64,000 nucleotides of DNA from Paraneptunicella aestuarii. GTDB lineage: Bacteria; Pseudomonadota; Gammaproteobacteria; Enterobacterales; Alteromonadaceae. The notes under the pieces were generated by a model. The model saw only the letters and a list, made by a program, of their open reading frames with translations, made no database searches and was not told the origin of the DNA. Every line of letters starts with the position of its first letter. Positions within the stretch are counted from its first letter, which is position 1. Below, piece by piece: positions 38,053 to 50,100 of the stretch. The stretch is taken from assembly GCF_019900845.1 (NCBI RefSeq), contig NZ_CP074570.1:2108001-2172000 (forward strand). The letters run 5' to 3'. Both the position numbers and the translations under genes were made by a program.

Positions 38053-39738
38053 TTGGAAGCGTTCGGCAATTTTTTACTGCTACTTGATGGTTATTTAGGT
38101 AGCTCTGCTTGGTTTCCCTATGCCTTACTTGGTGTAGGTTTGTTTTTCACTATTTACTTGAAGTTTCCTCAAGTGCGTTATTTTGGTCATGCCATTGACG
38201 TAGTGAGAGGAAAATATGATCGCAAGGGCGATCCGGGTGATACTTCTCACTTTCAGGCTTTAGCCACTGCGCTTTCCGGTACTGTGGGTACAGGGAATAT
38301 CAGTGGTGTTGCTTTGGCCATATTCTTAGGTGGGCCAGCGGCATTATTCTGGATGTGGGTAACGGCATTTCTTGGTATGACGACCAAGTTTGTTGAGGTA
38401 ACTCTGTCTCACAAATACCGTGTTCAAACAGAAGATGGCACTATGGCTGGTGGCCCCATGTATTACATGGATCGTCGCTTAAACATGAAGTGGTTGGCGG
38501 TTGGTTTTGCCATTGCGACGGTAATCAGTTCTTTCGGTACTGGAAGTTTGCCGCAGATCAACGGTATTTCGACCAGTATGGAAGCCACTTTCGGTATTGA
38601 ACCCATGCTAACCGGCGGTGTTCTGGCGGTATTGCTGGCCTTGGTTATTCTGGGTGGTATTAAGCGCATTGCAGCCTTTACTTCTCGTGTTGTTCCTTTC
38701 ATGGCTGCGGTTTATATCATCGGCGCTATGGCGGTTATTTTGTATAACATTGAGAATGTTATTCCTTCCTTTATTTCAGTCTTCCGTGACGCTTTTACAG
38801 GCTCTGCCGCAGCAGGTGGCTTCCTGGGAGCCAGCTTTGCTTATGCCTTTAACCGTGGTGTAAACCGTGGTTTGTTCTCAAACGAAGCTGGGCAGGGGTC
38901 TGCACCTATTGCTCACGCATCGGCAAAAGCCCATGAACCCGTGTCGGAAGGGGTTGTATCCATTCTGGAACCTTTCATTGATACCCTGATTATTTGTACG
39001 TTGACCGGATTGGTTATCTTGTCTTCCGGGGTATGGAATGAGAAGTTTGAGAACGAGTTCGATCGCACCGATATGGTCATTGTTGCTGGGCTGTACGCGC
39101 AAAACAATGAATCCGATCGAAAGGAGCTATATGGATTCCTGAATGAATCAGGCGAAAACTCCGTTGCTAAATATAATGGTTCGATCGAAGTGGTTGGTGG
39201 TAAGCCGCTCAACAAAGATTTCACCATCATTAACGCTCGTTCTATTGCGGAAGATGTCACTTTTAGTGTCGGCAATCAGGAAGATGTGTATACGGGCGAG
39301 TTAAAAGTCGTTGATGGTAAGCTGGTGAAACAGAACGTGATCGTAACCGGGAAATCCCTGATCCACTCTGCCAAGTTGACAACCAAAGCCTTTACTCGCG
39401 GGTTCTTTGGTGATTCCGGGCAGTATATTGTTTCCCTTGGACTATTGTTATTTGCCTTCTCGACGGCAATCTCATGGTCTTACTATGGCGACCGTGCCAT
39501 GACTTATCTGCTCGGTCCACGTTCAGTTATGCCGTATCGTGTATTCTACGTGGCTGGCTTTTTCTGGGCATCATTCTCTGATACTACGCTGGTTTGGTAT
39601 TTGTCTTATGTCGCCATTGTGGTAATGACATTACCTAACCTGTTTGGCATTTTCCTGTTACGTAAAGAAATGCGCGAAACAGTGAAAGAGTATTGGGATG
39701 AACTGGAAAAAGATAAGGCTCAGAAAACCAATAGTTAA
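38053..39738 (+). CDS. AGCS-family sodium:amino-acid symporter with large insertion
   Basis: This 561-residue inner-membrane protein is an alanine/glycine:cation symporter (AGCS). Family blocks are [38 protein letters not shown] and [16 protein letters not shown]. About ten membrane segments are visible. Between segments, at roughly residues 332-440, lies a hydrophilic stretch of about 105 residues that ordinary AGCS proteins lack. It has a beta-rich repeat look ([15 protein letters not shown]). The TTG start at 38053 has an AGAGGAA site. Confidence 0.88.
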   Translation: MEAFGNFLLLLDGYLGSSAWFPYALLGVGLFFTIYLKFPQVRYFGHAIDVVRGKYDRKGDPGDTSHFQALATALSGTVGTGNISGVALAIFLGGPAALFWMWVTAFLGMTTKFVEVTLSHKYRVQTEDGTMAGGPMYYMDRRLNMKWLAVGFAIATVISSFGTGSLPQINGISTSMEATFGIEPMLTGGVLAVLLALVILGGIKRIAAFTSRVVPFMAAVYIIGAMAVILYNIENVIPSFISVFRDAFTGSAAAGGFLGASFAYAFNRGVNRGLFSNEAGQGSAPIAHASAKAHEPVSEGVVSILEPFIDTLIICTLTGLVILSSGVWNEKFENEFDRTDMVIVAGLYAQNNESDRKELYGFLNESGENSVAKYNGSIEVVGGKPLNKDFTIINARSIAEDVTFSVGNQEDVYTGELKVVDGKLVKQNVIVTGKSLIHSAKLTTKAFTRGFFGDSGQYIVSLGLLLFAFSTAISWSYYGDRAMTYLLGPRSVMPYRVFYVAGFFWASFSDTTLVWYLSYVAIVVMTLPNLFGIFLLRKEMRETVKEYWDELEKDKAQKTNS

Positions 39739-39750
39739 ATTTCTAGTTAT

Positions 39751-39787
39751 AACTTGTTGGCCTGATATTCCTTCAGGCCAACAAGTT
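39751..39787. terminator. Perfect 15-bp hairpin after the AGCS gene
   Basis: AACTTGTTGGCCTGA and its exact reverse complement surround a 7-base loop, 12 bp after the stop. No T-run follows, so it may protect the 3' end or act with Rho rather than as a classical terminator. Confidence 0.6.
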
Positions 39788-39844
39788 GATTCAAAAAAGG
39801 CGCTAAATCGGTTATAGTGCGCGGTGTTTTCACTGGAGTACACA

Positions 39845-40171
39845 ATGGCGCTGACAACTTGCCCTTCATGTTCAAAACGAATTTCCGATAAAGCCAAGTC
39901 CTGCCAGTATTGCGGCTTTTTAACCGGTACTGCCTCTGAAGAAGATTTGCTACGTCAGAAGCGTATGCAAACAATCAAGCGTTCGCAATCTTTAAACAAC
40001 CAATCACTGTTAGCGATGCTATTATTTGTGTTGGGTTTTGGTTATATGTATTGGGGCGGCACTCGCCCGGAAGAAACTGAATACTATATAGCGATGACCT
40101 GTTCCGGTATTGGTTTGTTCTGGTACGTTATCAATCGTGTCAGAATCGTTATTGAGAAAAGATTCAAGTAA
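39845..40171 (+). CDS. Zinc-ribbon membrane protein
   Basis: This 108-residue protein has an N-terminal zinc ribbon (TCPSCSKRISDKAKSCQYCG: two CxxC pairs) and two hydrophobic segments at about residues 55-73 and 82-98. I assign no specific function. The ATG at 39845 has a TGGAG site. It abuts yeaC with no gap, suggesting an operon zinc-ribbon-yeaC-DUF349. Confidence 0.75.
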   Translation: MALTTCPSCSKRISDKAKSCQYCGFLTGTASEEDLLRQKRMQTIKRSQSLNNQSLLAMLLFVLGFGYMYWGGTRPEETEYYIAMTCSGIGLFWYVINRVRIVIEKRFK

Positions 40172-40450
40172 ATGAATGTTGAACAACTTGTTCAGTCTAT
40201 GACTGAAGACACCTACGAAAAATTAAGCTCAGCTGTTGAAACTGGAAAGTGGCCTGATGGAACAAAACTGACAGATGAGCAGTTGGCTAGCAGCATGCAA
40301 GCAGTCATGCTTTATCAATCGAAAGTGATGAATTCCCAAGAGCATTTTACGATTGGTTCTGATGGCGAAATCGTTAATAAAAGCAAAGACGAATTAAAAA
40401 AACAATTTTCCGAACAACCTATCGCCCGGTTTAAACAGGATGATTTTTAA
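40172..40450 (+). CDS. yeaC: YeaC / DUF1315 family protein
   Basis: This 92-residue protein matches E. coli YeaC along its length (TEDTYEKLSSAVETGKWPDG, VMLYQSK, SKDELKKQF). Function is unknown. It begins on the base after the preceding stop and overlaps the next gene by 11 bp. In E. coli yeaC sits beside msrB and gapA. Confidence 0.88.
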   Translation: MNVEQLVQSMTEDTYEKLSSAVETGKWPDGTKLTDEQLASSMQAVMLYQSKVMNSQEHFTIGSDGEIVNKSKDELKKQFSEQPIARFKQDDF

Positions 40451-43253
40451 AACACTTTTTCAACCCAAATATAAGCACAAAGATCCCGCCGTTCGTATTC
40501 AGGCTTTACAACAATTAAGTCCGAATGATCAGCAACATATCTCAATTCTTCATGAACTGGCTTTCAATGACAGTAATGTTGCCGTAAGTCTGGCTGCGTT
40601 AGAGAAGCTCAACAACTTTGACCTTTGGTGGAAGATGGCTGATACCTCGAGTGATCAGCGAATTATACGTAAAGCCAGAAGCAAGGTTGAGCACGCTTTG
40701 ATGGGCACTGGTGACGTTGTTGTTACCGATAAGATAAAGCGCACCTTTATCAAGGAATGCAAGGATGTTGCGTTATTGGAAACCTTGTTACAACACGGTG
40801 TCCTGGATGAATCTGACACCTCGTTGATACTCGGCGTGTTAGCCAAGATTAATAAGCCGCAGTTGAATATGCGTATATTGCTAAGCACTGAAAATTCAGG
40901 GTTATGCAATGCTTTGTTTGAGCAAATTCATGATGAATCTGACATCGCAAAAATTGCTAAAAAGGCAAAAAGCGTAGAACTCACTGAATTGGCAAACAAG
41001 AAGTTGGCACATATTCAGGAAATGCGACAAAAGCCAGTTCAACTGACAAAAGATGTTCGCTTGGTGTTGTCGAAGTTATTGGCTTTGGTGGAACAACAAG
41101 ATTACCAGGCTCTAGAGCAACAACGAGCGCTATTACAGCAACAGTTTGACGATGCCAGGGCCTCCTTTGATTGTCTAAATGCTGATTTAGCTCAAGAGTT
41201 TAATGAGAAGTTTCAGGATATTGTTCAACGACTGGATAAGAAAGCTCAGCAATTACAGGGAGCCTGGCAGGAACAGCAAGTTCTGGAGCAACAAAGCAAA
41301 GTGTTGCAACAGGCTCATGAAACCGCCAATCAGGTGCTTTCTAAAGTTAACGATAGCTTAAATAAGAATGCCAGTGACATTACTTTGGGTGAGTTGGAAA
41401 GCTTTACCCGTGGTATTGAGCAGGCTCAGGCTTCCCTGACAGAAATTGCCCAGCAGAACATTTCACCAGCGGAAAGAAAGGGCATCGAATCGCTTATTAA
41501 TAAGTTATTAGCGTGCCGAGCCAGTTTGGATAGCTTGCCAGCTTTGCAAACGGCGTTAGGGCAAGCCGATGAATTACTAAGCCAGTTTTCTGACTTGAGT
41601 TTGCCGAATGATGTAAGCCAGCTTGACGCAGCACAATTGCATTTGGATGAACTTGAACAGAAATGGAATGCATTGAAAGAGCAGTTTACACATATCTGGC
41701 CTTCAGAAATTGATGCTCGCTGGAACAAAGTACGTAAATCCTGGATTAATTCGTTGAAGTCTCTGCGAGCTCAATTGAATGAAACAGTGAACACCTGTCG
41801 AACCAAGCTAAATATTGTGCGCAAGCAGATTGATCAGGGGCGTTTTAAAAACGCATTCCGCCATTATGAGAAGTTGCTCGAGTTGTTTCAGGATTTACCT
41901 GAAACACAAAAAGCTAAATTAGGTCGTTCATTTGAGAGTGTGCAACTGGACATTGAAAATCTGAAAGATTGGCAGGCTTATATTGCTCAGCCTCGCAAGC
42001 CAGAAGTGTTGAAAGAGATAGAACAACTGGCATTGCATCCGTTAGAGCCGACAGAGCAAGCCCGTCGAGTTAAAGAAATTCGTCATCAGTGGAATAGCCT
42101 TGGTACGGTTGATAGTGAAGCCGATGAACTTATGAACAAAGCGTTTGATATGGCATGTGAAAAGGCGTTTGCACCATGTCGTGAGTTTTTTGCTGAACAG
42201 GATGCTCAGCGAGAGCAAAACCTTAATCATAAATTATCACTGTTGGATCGTTTGGCTGAAATGCTTGATGCTGGAACAGCGGTATCTGAACTTGAAAAAG
42301 CCTACACAGAAATGCGTAAGCAGTGGCAAGACGTGGGTGATATTGATTTTAAATCGCGAGAGCTGCTTAATGAGCGCTATCAGCAGGTGATTAATCCGGT
42401 CAAAGAAAAGATTAATCGTTTTTATCAGCAAAATGCCGATCTAAAAAATAGCCTGGTAGAGCAAGCCAAAGAATTAATTGGATTGGAAAATTGGCGCGAA
42501 GCGACGGATAAAGCCAAAGAATTGCAGGGGCAGTGGCGTAAGATTGAAAAGGCTGGAGTTAAAGCGGAACGTAAGTTGTGGAGCGAATTCCGCGCCATTA
42601 ATGATCAGATTTTTGCCAAGCGGGATGAAGAGTTCTCGAAGCAGAAAGAAGAGCAGAATGTCGTTATTGAAGCTATTCAAGCTAACTTGACTGAACTTGC
42701 AGATAAGGTTGAACAAGCGCAAAGCCGTAGTGACTTGAGCGAATTGAAATCAAAGGACGTTGCCAGTATTCGAGAGCAGTTTAATGCGTTACCTAAAGGT
42801 GCGGCAAAAGAATTGCGAGAGCAATTTAAGGATGTATCCAATCGCTTGGGCGAAAAGTTGGAATATTTGTCGGAGTATCAAAACACGGAGTTGTACCGCA
42901 ACATCTTTGCCATTTTAGAACAATGGCGCGGAGCTGATACCCCTGAAACTGCAAGTGAGCTGCCAGGCTTTTGGCGTCAGGCATTCCAGGTCGCAATCAT
43001 TGACGAAGGCGAAATGGCGAAATACAACCGCAAAGAGCTTCTTATTCTGATGGAGCTGATGCGCGGAATTGAATCGCCACAAGAAGACTCAGAGATGCGT
43101 AAGACATTACAGTTGCAGTTAATGGCCTTAAAACTGGAACAAGGCGAACATATGGAAATGGATGAATTGCTACGTAGCTGGATTGGAAAAGGCGTTATGT
43201 CTGATGACGATTTACCGCTACTGCCTCGATTGAACAAGGTGTTTGTGCCTTAA
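40440..43253 (+). CDS. DUF349-repeat protein
   Basis: This 937-residue cytoplasmic protein is almost wholly helical and coiled-coil. The C-terminal half holds several DUF349-type units recognised by a tryptophan pattern (EKAYTEMRKQWQDVGDI, KAKELQGQWRKIEKAG). The N-terminal 170 residues look HEAT-like (NDSNVAVSLAALEKL). The middle is rich in Gln/Leu coiled coil. Family function is unclear. The start overlaps yeaC by 11 bp, so the two are translationally coupled. Confidence 0.8.
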   Translation: MIFKTLFQPKYKHKDPAVRIQALQQLSPNDQQHISILHELAFNDSNVAVSLAALEKLNNFDLWWKMADTSSDQRIIRKARSKVEHALMGTGDVVVTDKIKRTFIKECKDVALLETLLQHGVLDESDTSLILGVLAKINKPQLNMRILLSTENSGLCNALFEQIHDESDIAKIAKKAKSVELTELANKKLAHIQEMRQKPVQLTKDVRLVLSKLLALVEQQDYQALEQQRALLQQQFDDARASFDCLNADLAQEFNEKFQDIVQRLDKKAQQLQGAWQEQQVLEQQSKVLQQAHETANQVLSKVNDSLNKNASDITLGELESFTRGIEQAQASLTEIAQQNISPAERKGIESLINKLLACRASLDSLPALQTALGQADELLSQFSDLSLPNDVSQLDAAQLHLDELEQKWNALKEQFTHIWPSEIDARWNKVRKSWINSLKSLRAQLNETVNTCRTKLNIVRKQIDQGRFKNAFRHYEKLLELFQDLPETQKAKLGRSFESVQLDIENLKDWQAYIAQPRKPEVLKEIEQLALHPLEPTEQARRVKEIRHQWNSLGTVDSEADELMNKAFDMACEKAFAPCREFFAEQDAQREQNLNHKLSLLDRLAEMLDAGTAVSELEKAYTEMRKQWQDVGDIDFKSRELLNERYQQVINPVKEKINRFYQQNADLKNSLVEQAKELIGLENWREATDKAKELQGQWRKIEKAGVKAERKLWSEFRAINDQIFAKRDEEFSKQKEEQNVVIEAIQANLTELADKVEQAQSRSDLSELKSKDVASIREQFNALPKGAAKELREQFKDVSNRLGEKLEYLSEYQNTELYRNIFAILEQWRGADTPETASELPGFWRQAFQVAIIDEGEMAKYNRKELLILMELMRGIESPQEDSEMRKTLQLQLMALKLEQGEHMEMDELLRSWIGKGVMSDDDLPLLPRLNKVFVP

Positions 43254-43277
43254 TTTTGTTGAGGTATTTGTTTAAGG

Positions 43278-43310
43278 AAGCCGCTGGTTTTAAAGCAAGC
43301 GGCTTTTTTG
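43278..43310 (+). terminator. Terminator after the DUF349 gene
   Basis: AAGCCGCT / AGCGGCTT is an 8-bp stem with a 12-base loop, followed by a T-run. Confidence 0.88.
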
Positions 43311-43428
43311 TTCTTAGACATGGCGACTGTTGAAAATTAATTCATTTGTATTATACATTTTGTATCTATTTTTAGATGTTTTTATAAAGAATGAGTAGAG
43401 TCTGACTATGTTTGAAAGGTGATAAAAG

Positions 43429-43758
43429 ATGCCGTTTAAGAGTCCAAGCTGGAGTCATAAATCTACCCCTCATACTGATTTATCAGCAAAAGTATATAAA
43501 AGTGAGCATGTTGAAGGGGTGACTGTAATCGAAGTTGAAGGCGCTGAATATAGGAATAGCAAGCCATTTGAAGGGTGCTTTGAGATGGTTTCTCCAAATA
43601 GAGATCCAAGAATTTGGAAAAACAGTTTGCGAGCAGAAGTCTACTGCGATTGGCATGGTGTGAAGCCTCCCACATGTTGGCCAAATATAAAGTTAAAAGA
43701 AGGGAAATTTAGGATTATAGAAAAGTTCACAGGAACCGTAATTCGCGGTTTAAAGTGA
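43429..43758 (+). CDS. Protein of unknown function
   Basis: I do not recognise this 109-residue protein. It has an AAAGGTGAT ribosome site, no signal peptide and no membrane segment. Three cysteines and a PPTCWPNIKL block are notable, and the C-terminal half has many aromatic and basic residues. It stands alone between the DUF349 operon and the convergent ansA. A 9-bp inverted repeat TAGATGGAG / CTCCATCTA lies at 43775-43841 in the gap that follows. Confidence 0.55.
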   Translation: MPFKSPSWSHKSTPHTDLSAKVYKSEHVEGVTVIEVEGAEYRNSKPFEGCFEMVSPNRDPRIWKNSLRAEVYCDWHGVKPPTCWPNIKLKEGKFRIIEKFTGTVIRGLK

Positions 43759-43935
43759 ACTTAAGTATCAATTATAGATGGAGTTGAAAGCTAATGTTGT
43801 TTTGTATTTATCAAGTTTTAGTTAATCAGTTGCTCCATCTAAATTGGCTGTGAGGTTAACCCTCTTTCGGATTCAATGTCCTATTTTCATTGGTGCAAAT
43901 TATTCACAGTATCACTTTGTGCTCAGTTTCAAATT

Positions 43936-44967
43936 TTACTTCGCACGTGATTTTACACCCGGAGTCAGTTCTCCACGCAGGCTTTCGCTGATTTTATGAC
44001 GCATTTCCTCAACACTTAGGTTTTGGCTGAGTAAATAGTGAAGTTTTGCCAGTGCTGCTTCTGGTGTCATATCCATACCTGATAATACGCCCGCGTCATG
44101 CAGTGCATGCCCGGTGGCATAGCCTTCCATATTCACTTTACCGCGAACGCATTGGGTGCAGTTGACTACCAAAATGCCTTTTTCTTTGGCTTCTTCAAGC
44201 TGATTCAGAAGTTCTGGATTTTGTGGGGCATTACCTACGCCATAGCTTAATAAGATCATGGCGTTAACGGGTTGGCGTAGGGTGTTTTTCAATACATCGG
44301 AACTAATGCCCGGGTAGAGCGTTACCATACCGATGGGTTGAGAAATGATAGGGCTTACAATCAGTTGAGTTTCGGGTTCGGGTTCTTTTACCTGTCCGTT
44401 GAGCACTTTGATATTAATACCTGCAACTAACAGAGCGTCATAGTTGGGGGAATCAAAGGCGTTAAAACCGTCAGCATCCAGTTTTCGACTGCGATTGCCT
44501 CTAAGTAATCGGTTATTAAAAAACAGGCTGACTTCGGGGATAGGGTAGTTTGCCGCAATATAAAGCGCGTTTAGCAGGTTTTCCTGTCCGTCGGTACGCA
44601 GTTCTGCCAAAGGGATTTGCGAGCCTGTGACGATGACGGGTTTATCCAGGTTTTCAAACATGAACGACAGGGCTGATGCTGTGTACGCCATTGTGTCTGT
44701 GCCGTGCAGAATGATAAAGCCATCGTATTGTGCGTAGTGGTCTTTGATGTCATCCGCGATTTGCTGCCAATGGCTGGGTGACATGTTCGATGAGTCGATT
44801 AGTTCGGGATATTCATGCAGGGTAAAATCTGGCATTTCCGGATGATGGAATTCTGGCATTTTTTGCAGGGTTTCAGATAAGAATCCTCTTGCCGGAATAT
44901 AGCCATTATTGGAAGGGCGCATGCCAATCGTGCCGCCTGTGTAAGCGATATATATGTGCTTTTTCAT
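43936..44967 (-). CDS. ansA: Cytoplasmic L-asparaginase I
   Basis: AnsA hydrolyses asparagine to aspartate and ammonia. The 343-residue protein has the first catalytic Thr in YTGGTIGM and the second set in LHGTDTMAYTASAL, followed by PVIVTGSQIPL. It lacks a signal peptide, which separates it from periplasmic AnsB. It follows sppA on the same strand, the E. coli order. Confidence 0.94.
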   Translation of the reverse strand: MKKHIYIAYTGGTIGMRPSNNGYIPARGFLSETLQKMPEFHHPEMPDFTLHEYPELIDSSNMSPSHWQQIADDIKDHYAQYDGFIILHGTDTMAYTASALSFMFENLDKPVIVTGSQIPLAELRTDGQENLLNALYIAANYPIPEVSLFFNNRLLRGNRSRKLDADGFNAFDSPNYDALLVAGINIKVLNGQVKEPEPETQLIVSPIISQPIGMVTLYPGISSDVLKNTLRQPVNAMILLSYGVGNAPQNPELLNQLEEAKEKGILVVNCTQCVRGKVNMEGYATGHALHDAGVLSGMDMTPEAALAKLHYLLSQNLSVEEMRHKISESLRGELTPGVKSRAK

Positions 44968-45066
44968 GAATGAATAATCAGATCAACTACTTGTGGTTAA
45001 TATTAGCGTGAATTTCCAAGGGAACGAAGAGTGGGGAGTATTTCAGTGAGGCTAGAGATGTAAAGT

Positions 45067-45097
45067 TTGAGAGCCTTGTGTTTGGCAAGGCTCTCAA
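45067..45097 (-). terminator. Hairpin after sppA
   Basis: TTGAGAGCCTTG and CAAGGCTCTCAA form a perfect 12-bp stem with a 7-base loop, 30 bp past the sppA stop and before ansA. The T-tract on the minus strand is weak. Confidence 0.65.
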
Positions 45098-45127
45098 TGC
45101 TTGAACTAATAATGGTCGATTAGCTGA

Positions 45128-46987
45128 TTAGTAATCGCACATGATGCAGAATGCGTAAGCGCCACGCGGATCGTTGAATTGACTAAAGGTATCAATTTCA
45201 TTAATCGCTTTGCTTAATTGTTGCATCAGTTTACTTTCAGCGGTTGAGTGACCAACGGCTTTGGCGACATCAAGGGCAGCATCGCCAAAGAATTCTTTCC
45301 AGAAACGTTCTCTCGCTGAAAGAGTGGGCTCAATATATTTCTCGTTATAGTGGGTCATATTGGCAAGTTCAGCCGCTGCTTTAACGGCATCATCGAAATT
45401 ACCCAAGTGATCGACCAGACCTATTTCCTGAGCTTTTGAGCCTGCCCAAACACGTCCTTGAGCAATCTTATCGACATCTTCCTTGCTCATGTTGCGTTCT
45501 TTTGCCACCAAGCTTATGAAGTTGTCGTAACCATGCTCAATGCTGCGCTGGAAAATTTTGCCAACTCTTGGATCGAGTTTTTGAGTTGCCGATAATCCGG
45601 CAAATTCGGTTGTGCCGACACCATCAGTGTGTACACCCAGATAATCAAGCGTGTCTTCATAGGTCATGAACATGCCGAAGATGCCAATAGAGCCTGTTAT
45701 GGTTGAAGGGCTTGCCCAGATTTGGTCTGCACTTGCTGAAATCCAGTAGCCGCCAGATGCGGCAACAGAGCTCATCATGGCAACGACAGGTTTACCTGCA
45801 TCTTTCAGGTTGACAATTTCCTGACGAATCACTTCGGATGCAAATGCACTGCCGCCAGGTGAGTCTACATAAAGCACAACCGCTTTTACTGTGTCATCCA
45901 GTCTGGCTTTACGCAGCAATCTTGCTGTGCTGTCGCCGCCTACTGAACCAGGCTTTTGATTGCCGTTATAAATAGTTCCTTTGGCAACGACGATACCGAC
46001 GTTCGAATCACCCTGTTTCATATCGAAAGGAGGTTTGATTAGTTCGATGTAATCGTAGAAGTCAACATAGTTAAAGCCGAGTTTATTGTCGTCTTTACCA
46101 ACCAGACTGATCATTTCAGTGCGGATTGCTTCGCGATCTTTTAGGGCATCAACCCATCCATTGGTAAGGGCATACTGAGCAAAGTCGCCGTCTGACTCTT
46201 CAAATTTGGCGATAAAAGAATCCAGTTTTTCATCAAAATTACTGATATCCATTTCTCTGGCTTTGGCGACGTCTTGTTTATAGTTTTCCCAAAGCGCATT
46301 TAGCCATTCCTGGTTTGCTTCTTTGGCATAGTCTGACATATCGTCACGAATAAAAGGTTCGACAGCAGACTTGAACGTACCAACACGGAAAATATGAGTG
46401 GTTGCTTTTAGCTTTTCCAACGCAGTTTTGTAATACATGCGGTAGCGACCATAACCTTCAAGAAACACCATTCCCATCGGGTTTAGGTAGAGATGATCTG
46501 CATGGCTGGCAAGGTAGTATTGCTTTTGGTTGTAGTAGTCGCCTACTGCGTAGACAGCTTTGCCTGTTGCTTTAAAACGTTCGATAGCATCGGCAATAGT
46601 ACGCAGCTTGTCTTGCCCGGCGTTACGCATTCTGCCTAATGATAATATTAAGGTTTTAATACGATTATCTTCGGCGGCGTTGTCAATGGCGAAGACGATG
46701 TCTTGAAGCAGCACTTCTGGATTGGCGCGGCGGTTGTCTGCGGCTTCCATCATGAGTTCATCGAAAGGGTCGATGCTTTCGGTTTGAATAACGATGTCAC
46801 CCTGAATATTTAATATCAGGGCTGATTCCTTTGGAACCACGGTTTGGTGATCGTCTGTCATTAAGGCGCCAATAATAATCAATATAATGGCAATGAACAC
46901 CAGATTAAAAAACAGGCTTCGGGTAAAATTCAAAACCGACCAGATTCCTCCGAAGAATCTAGCCGTCCAACTTTTTTGGGTTGTCAT
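45128..46987 (-). CDS. sppA: Signal peptide peptidase SppA (67-kDa type)
   Basis: SppA degrades cleaved signal peptides at the inner membrane. The 619-residue protein has one N-terminal membrane segment (about residues 20-42) and a duplicated S49 domain. The catalytic Lys is in VGTFKSAVEPF and the Ser nucleophile in SSVAASGGYWIS, as in E. coli. The C terminus ends with an unusual Cys-containing stretch (FCIMCDY). It precedes ansA and is divergent from fadH. Confidence 0.94.
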   Translation of the reverse strand: MTTQKSWTARFFGGIWSVLNFTRSLFFNLVFIAIILIIIGALMTDDHQTVVPKESALILNIQGDIVIQTESIDPFDELMMEAADNRRANPEVLLQDIVFAIDNAAEDNRIKTLILSLGRMRNAGQDKLRTIADAIERFKATGKAVYAVGDYYNQKQYYLASHADHLYLNPMGMVFLEGYGRYRMYYKTALEKLKATTHIFRVGTFKSAVEPFIRDDMSDYAKEANQEWLNALWENYKQDVAKAREMDISNFDEKLDSFIAKFEESDGDFAQYALTNGWVDALKDREAIRTEMISLVGKDDNKLGFNYVDFYDYIELIKPPFDMKQGDSNVGIVVAKGTIYNGNQKPGSVGGDSTARLLRKARLDDTVKAVVLYVDSPGGSAFASEVIRQEIVNLKDAGKPVVAMMSSVAASGGYWISASADQIWASPSTITGSIGIFGMFMTYEDTLDYLGVHTDGVGTTEFAGLSATQKLDPRVGKIFQRSIEHGYDNFISLVAKERNMSKEDVDKIAQGRVWAGSKAQEIGLVDHLGNFDDAVKAAAELANMTHYNEKYIEPTLSARERFWKEFFGDAALDVAKAVGHSTAESKLMQQLSKAINEIDTFSQFNDPRGAYAFCIMCDY

Positions 46988-47165
46988 ATCAGTCTTCTTT
47001 TGCTGTCCAATTTTAGCTTGTTAAACTACTGAAAGCGTTGCTGTATCGCTTGTAGCTTAAAGATTTAGCATTATCCTAACGGAACTACTTAATATTAAAA
47101 AATAAGAATTGTAATTTTTTATATTACAAATGGGGTTTATTCGTTGTTAAGTTACGTTAAACTAA

Positions 47166-49223
<2,058 letters not shown>

Positions 49224-49258
49224 ATTTACCTAAATCTATTAAGAATTAATTATTGGAT

Positions 49259-49293
49259 AGCGCCTTTAGTGAACAACTAAAGGCGCTTTTTTA
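49259..49293 (+). terminator. fadH terminator
   Basis: AGCGCCTTTAGT and ACTAAAGGCGCT form a perfect 12-bp stem with a 5-base loop followed by a T-run. Confidence 0.92.
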
Positions 49294-49643
49294 TGTACAT
49301 CTTTAATCACAATAGAGGAAGTCTTGGTAAGGTAAGAGATTTATTTGTGTTTATGCACCTATAATGCAATACGCAATATATTGTGTTAACTGAAGGGATA
49401 AACTCTGCTCTGATGAGTAGAAAATGGATCTGCATTAGAGTTTTAATTTGATCTAACAAGTGTTAGAGTGACCGGCTGTTCGATGATGAACTTTGCCTTC
49501 TTGGCTCAAATATCTTTTTTTGTTGTAAAAATAATCAATCCAATTGACCTAAATCAACATTTAAGACTCAATTCAAAAAAGTTAGAAAAAAAATTTCCTT
49601 ACTTGTCAATTAGTTAACCATTCTCGCACAAAAAAAATCACGA
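49294..49643. other. AT-rich intergenic region before the first XRE module
   Basis: I see no gene in these 350 bp. Composition becomes markedly more AT-rich than in the genes before it, with poly-A and poly-T tracts near 49500-49630. It marks the left edge of the accessory region. Confidence 0.5.
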
Positions 49644-49644
49644 T

Positions 49645-49660
49645 GTGGAACACATTCCAC
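49645..49660. promoter_or_regulatory. Palindromic operator (GTGGA-N6-TCCAC) before first XRE gene
   Basis: GTGGAACACATTCCAC is a perfect palindrome in its 5-bp arms (also GTGGAA/TTCCAC). A TACAAT -10-like box lies 11 bp downstream. The same spaced motif occurs before the first small exported protein, so it is a good candidate for autoregulation. Confidence 0.65.
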
Positions 49661-49743
49661 TTTCTTTTTTCTACAATAAGAACCGTCAAAGGAAAAGACC
49701 CCAACATTACAAAATTGAATTGATTTATATAGAGGTGCGTAAC

Positions 49744-50004
49744 ATGTTTATCAATGGTGCTGATTTGAGAAAAATGCGTTTAACTGCTGGTATGACTACA
49801 GTGCAAATGGCTGAATTCGCTGGCGTTAAAACTCGTAAAACCTATGAAAATTGGGAAAAAAATGTTGGTGCTCCAAGTATGAACCAGTACTTGGCTATGG
49901 CGACTGCTTGTGGATTTAAACCTGCTGAACTGATCAAAATGTATGTTGATCGTAAAGACGTTGAGCAAGAGTTGGATCTATCTGTTGCAGAGACCAAGTC
50001 TTAA
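49744..50004 (+). CDS. XRE-type small DNA-binding protein (module 1)
   Basis: This 86-residue protein is a helix-turn-helix regulator of the XRE/Cro class. The HTH spans about residues 14-40 (TTVQMAEFAGVKTRKTYENWEK), then PSMNQYLAMA and a charged tail. I start it at the ATG at 49744 (AGAGGTG site), because its paralogue at 53140 begins in the same way. The 33-codon upstream extension covers a palindromic operator. Its recognition helix is identical to that of the paralogue. It is the first gene of module 1. Confidence 0.85.
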   Translation: MFINGADLRKMRLTAGMTTVQMAEFAGVKTRKTYENWEKNVGAPSMNQYLAMATACGFKPAELIKMYVDRKDVEQELDLSVAETKS

Positions 50005-50030
50005 TAGCGCATATTGTAAACTTGAGCTCT

Positions 50031-50058
50031 TTACCTGTTAAATTTTTTGTACTATTTT
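50031..50058 (+). promoter_or_regulatory. Candidate promoter of the second XRE gene
   Basis: TTACCT and TATTTT are 16 bp apart. The TTACCTGTT start is shared with the promoter of the XRE gene at 53140, and a TTTACC / GGTAAA pair (50030-50035, 50063-50068) brackets the -10 box, which suggests regulator binding. Confidence 0.4.
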
Positions 50059-50100
50059 AGCTGGTAAAATTAGTTGCTAGTCAATTTGTAGGGGTAAAGA

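Noticed and set aside
49645..49743. N-terminal extension of the first XRE protein from the GTG at 49645
   Set aside because: The paralogue starts at the equivalent of 49744, the extension is basic and low-complexity, and it would translate through the operator palindrome.
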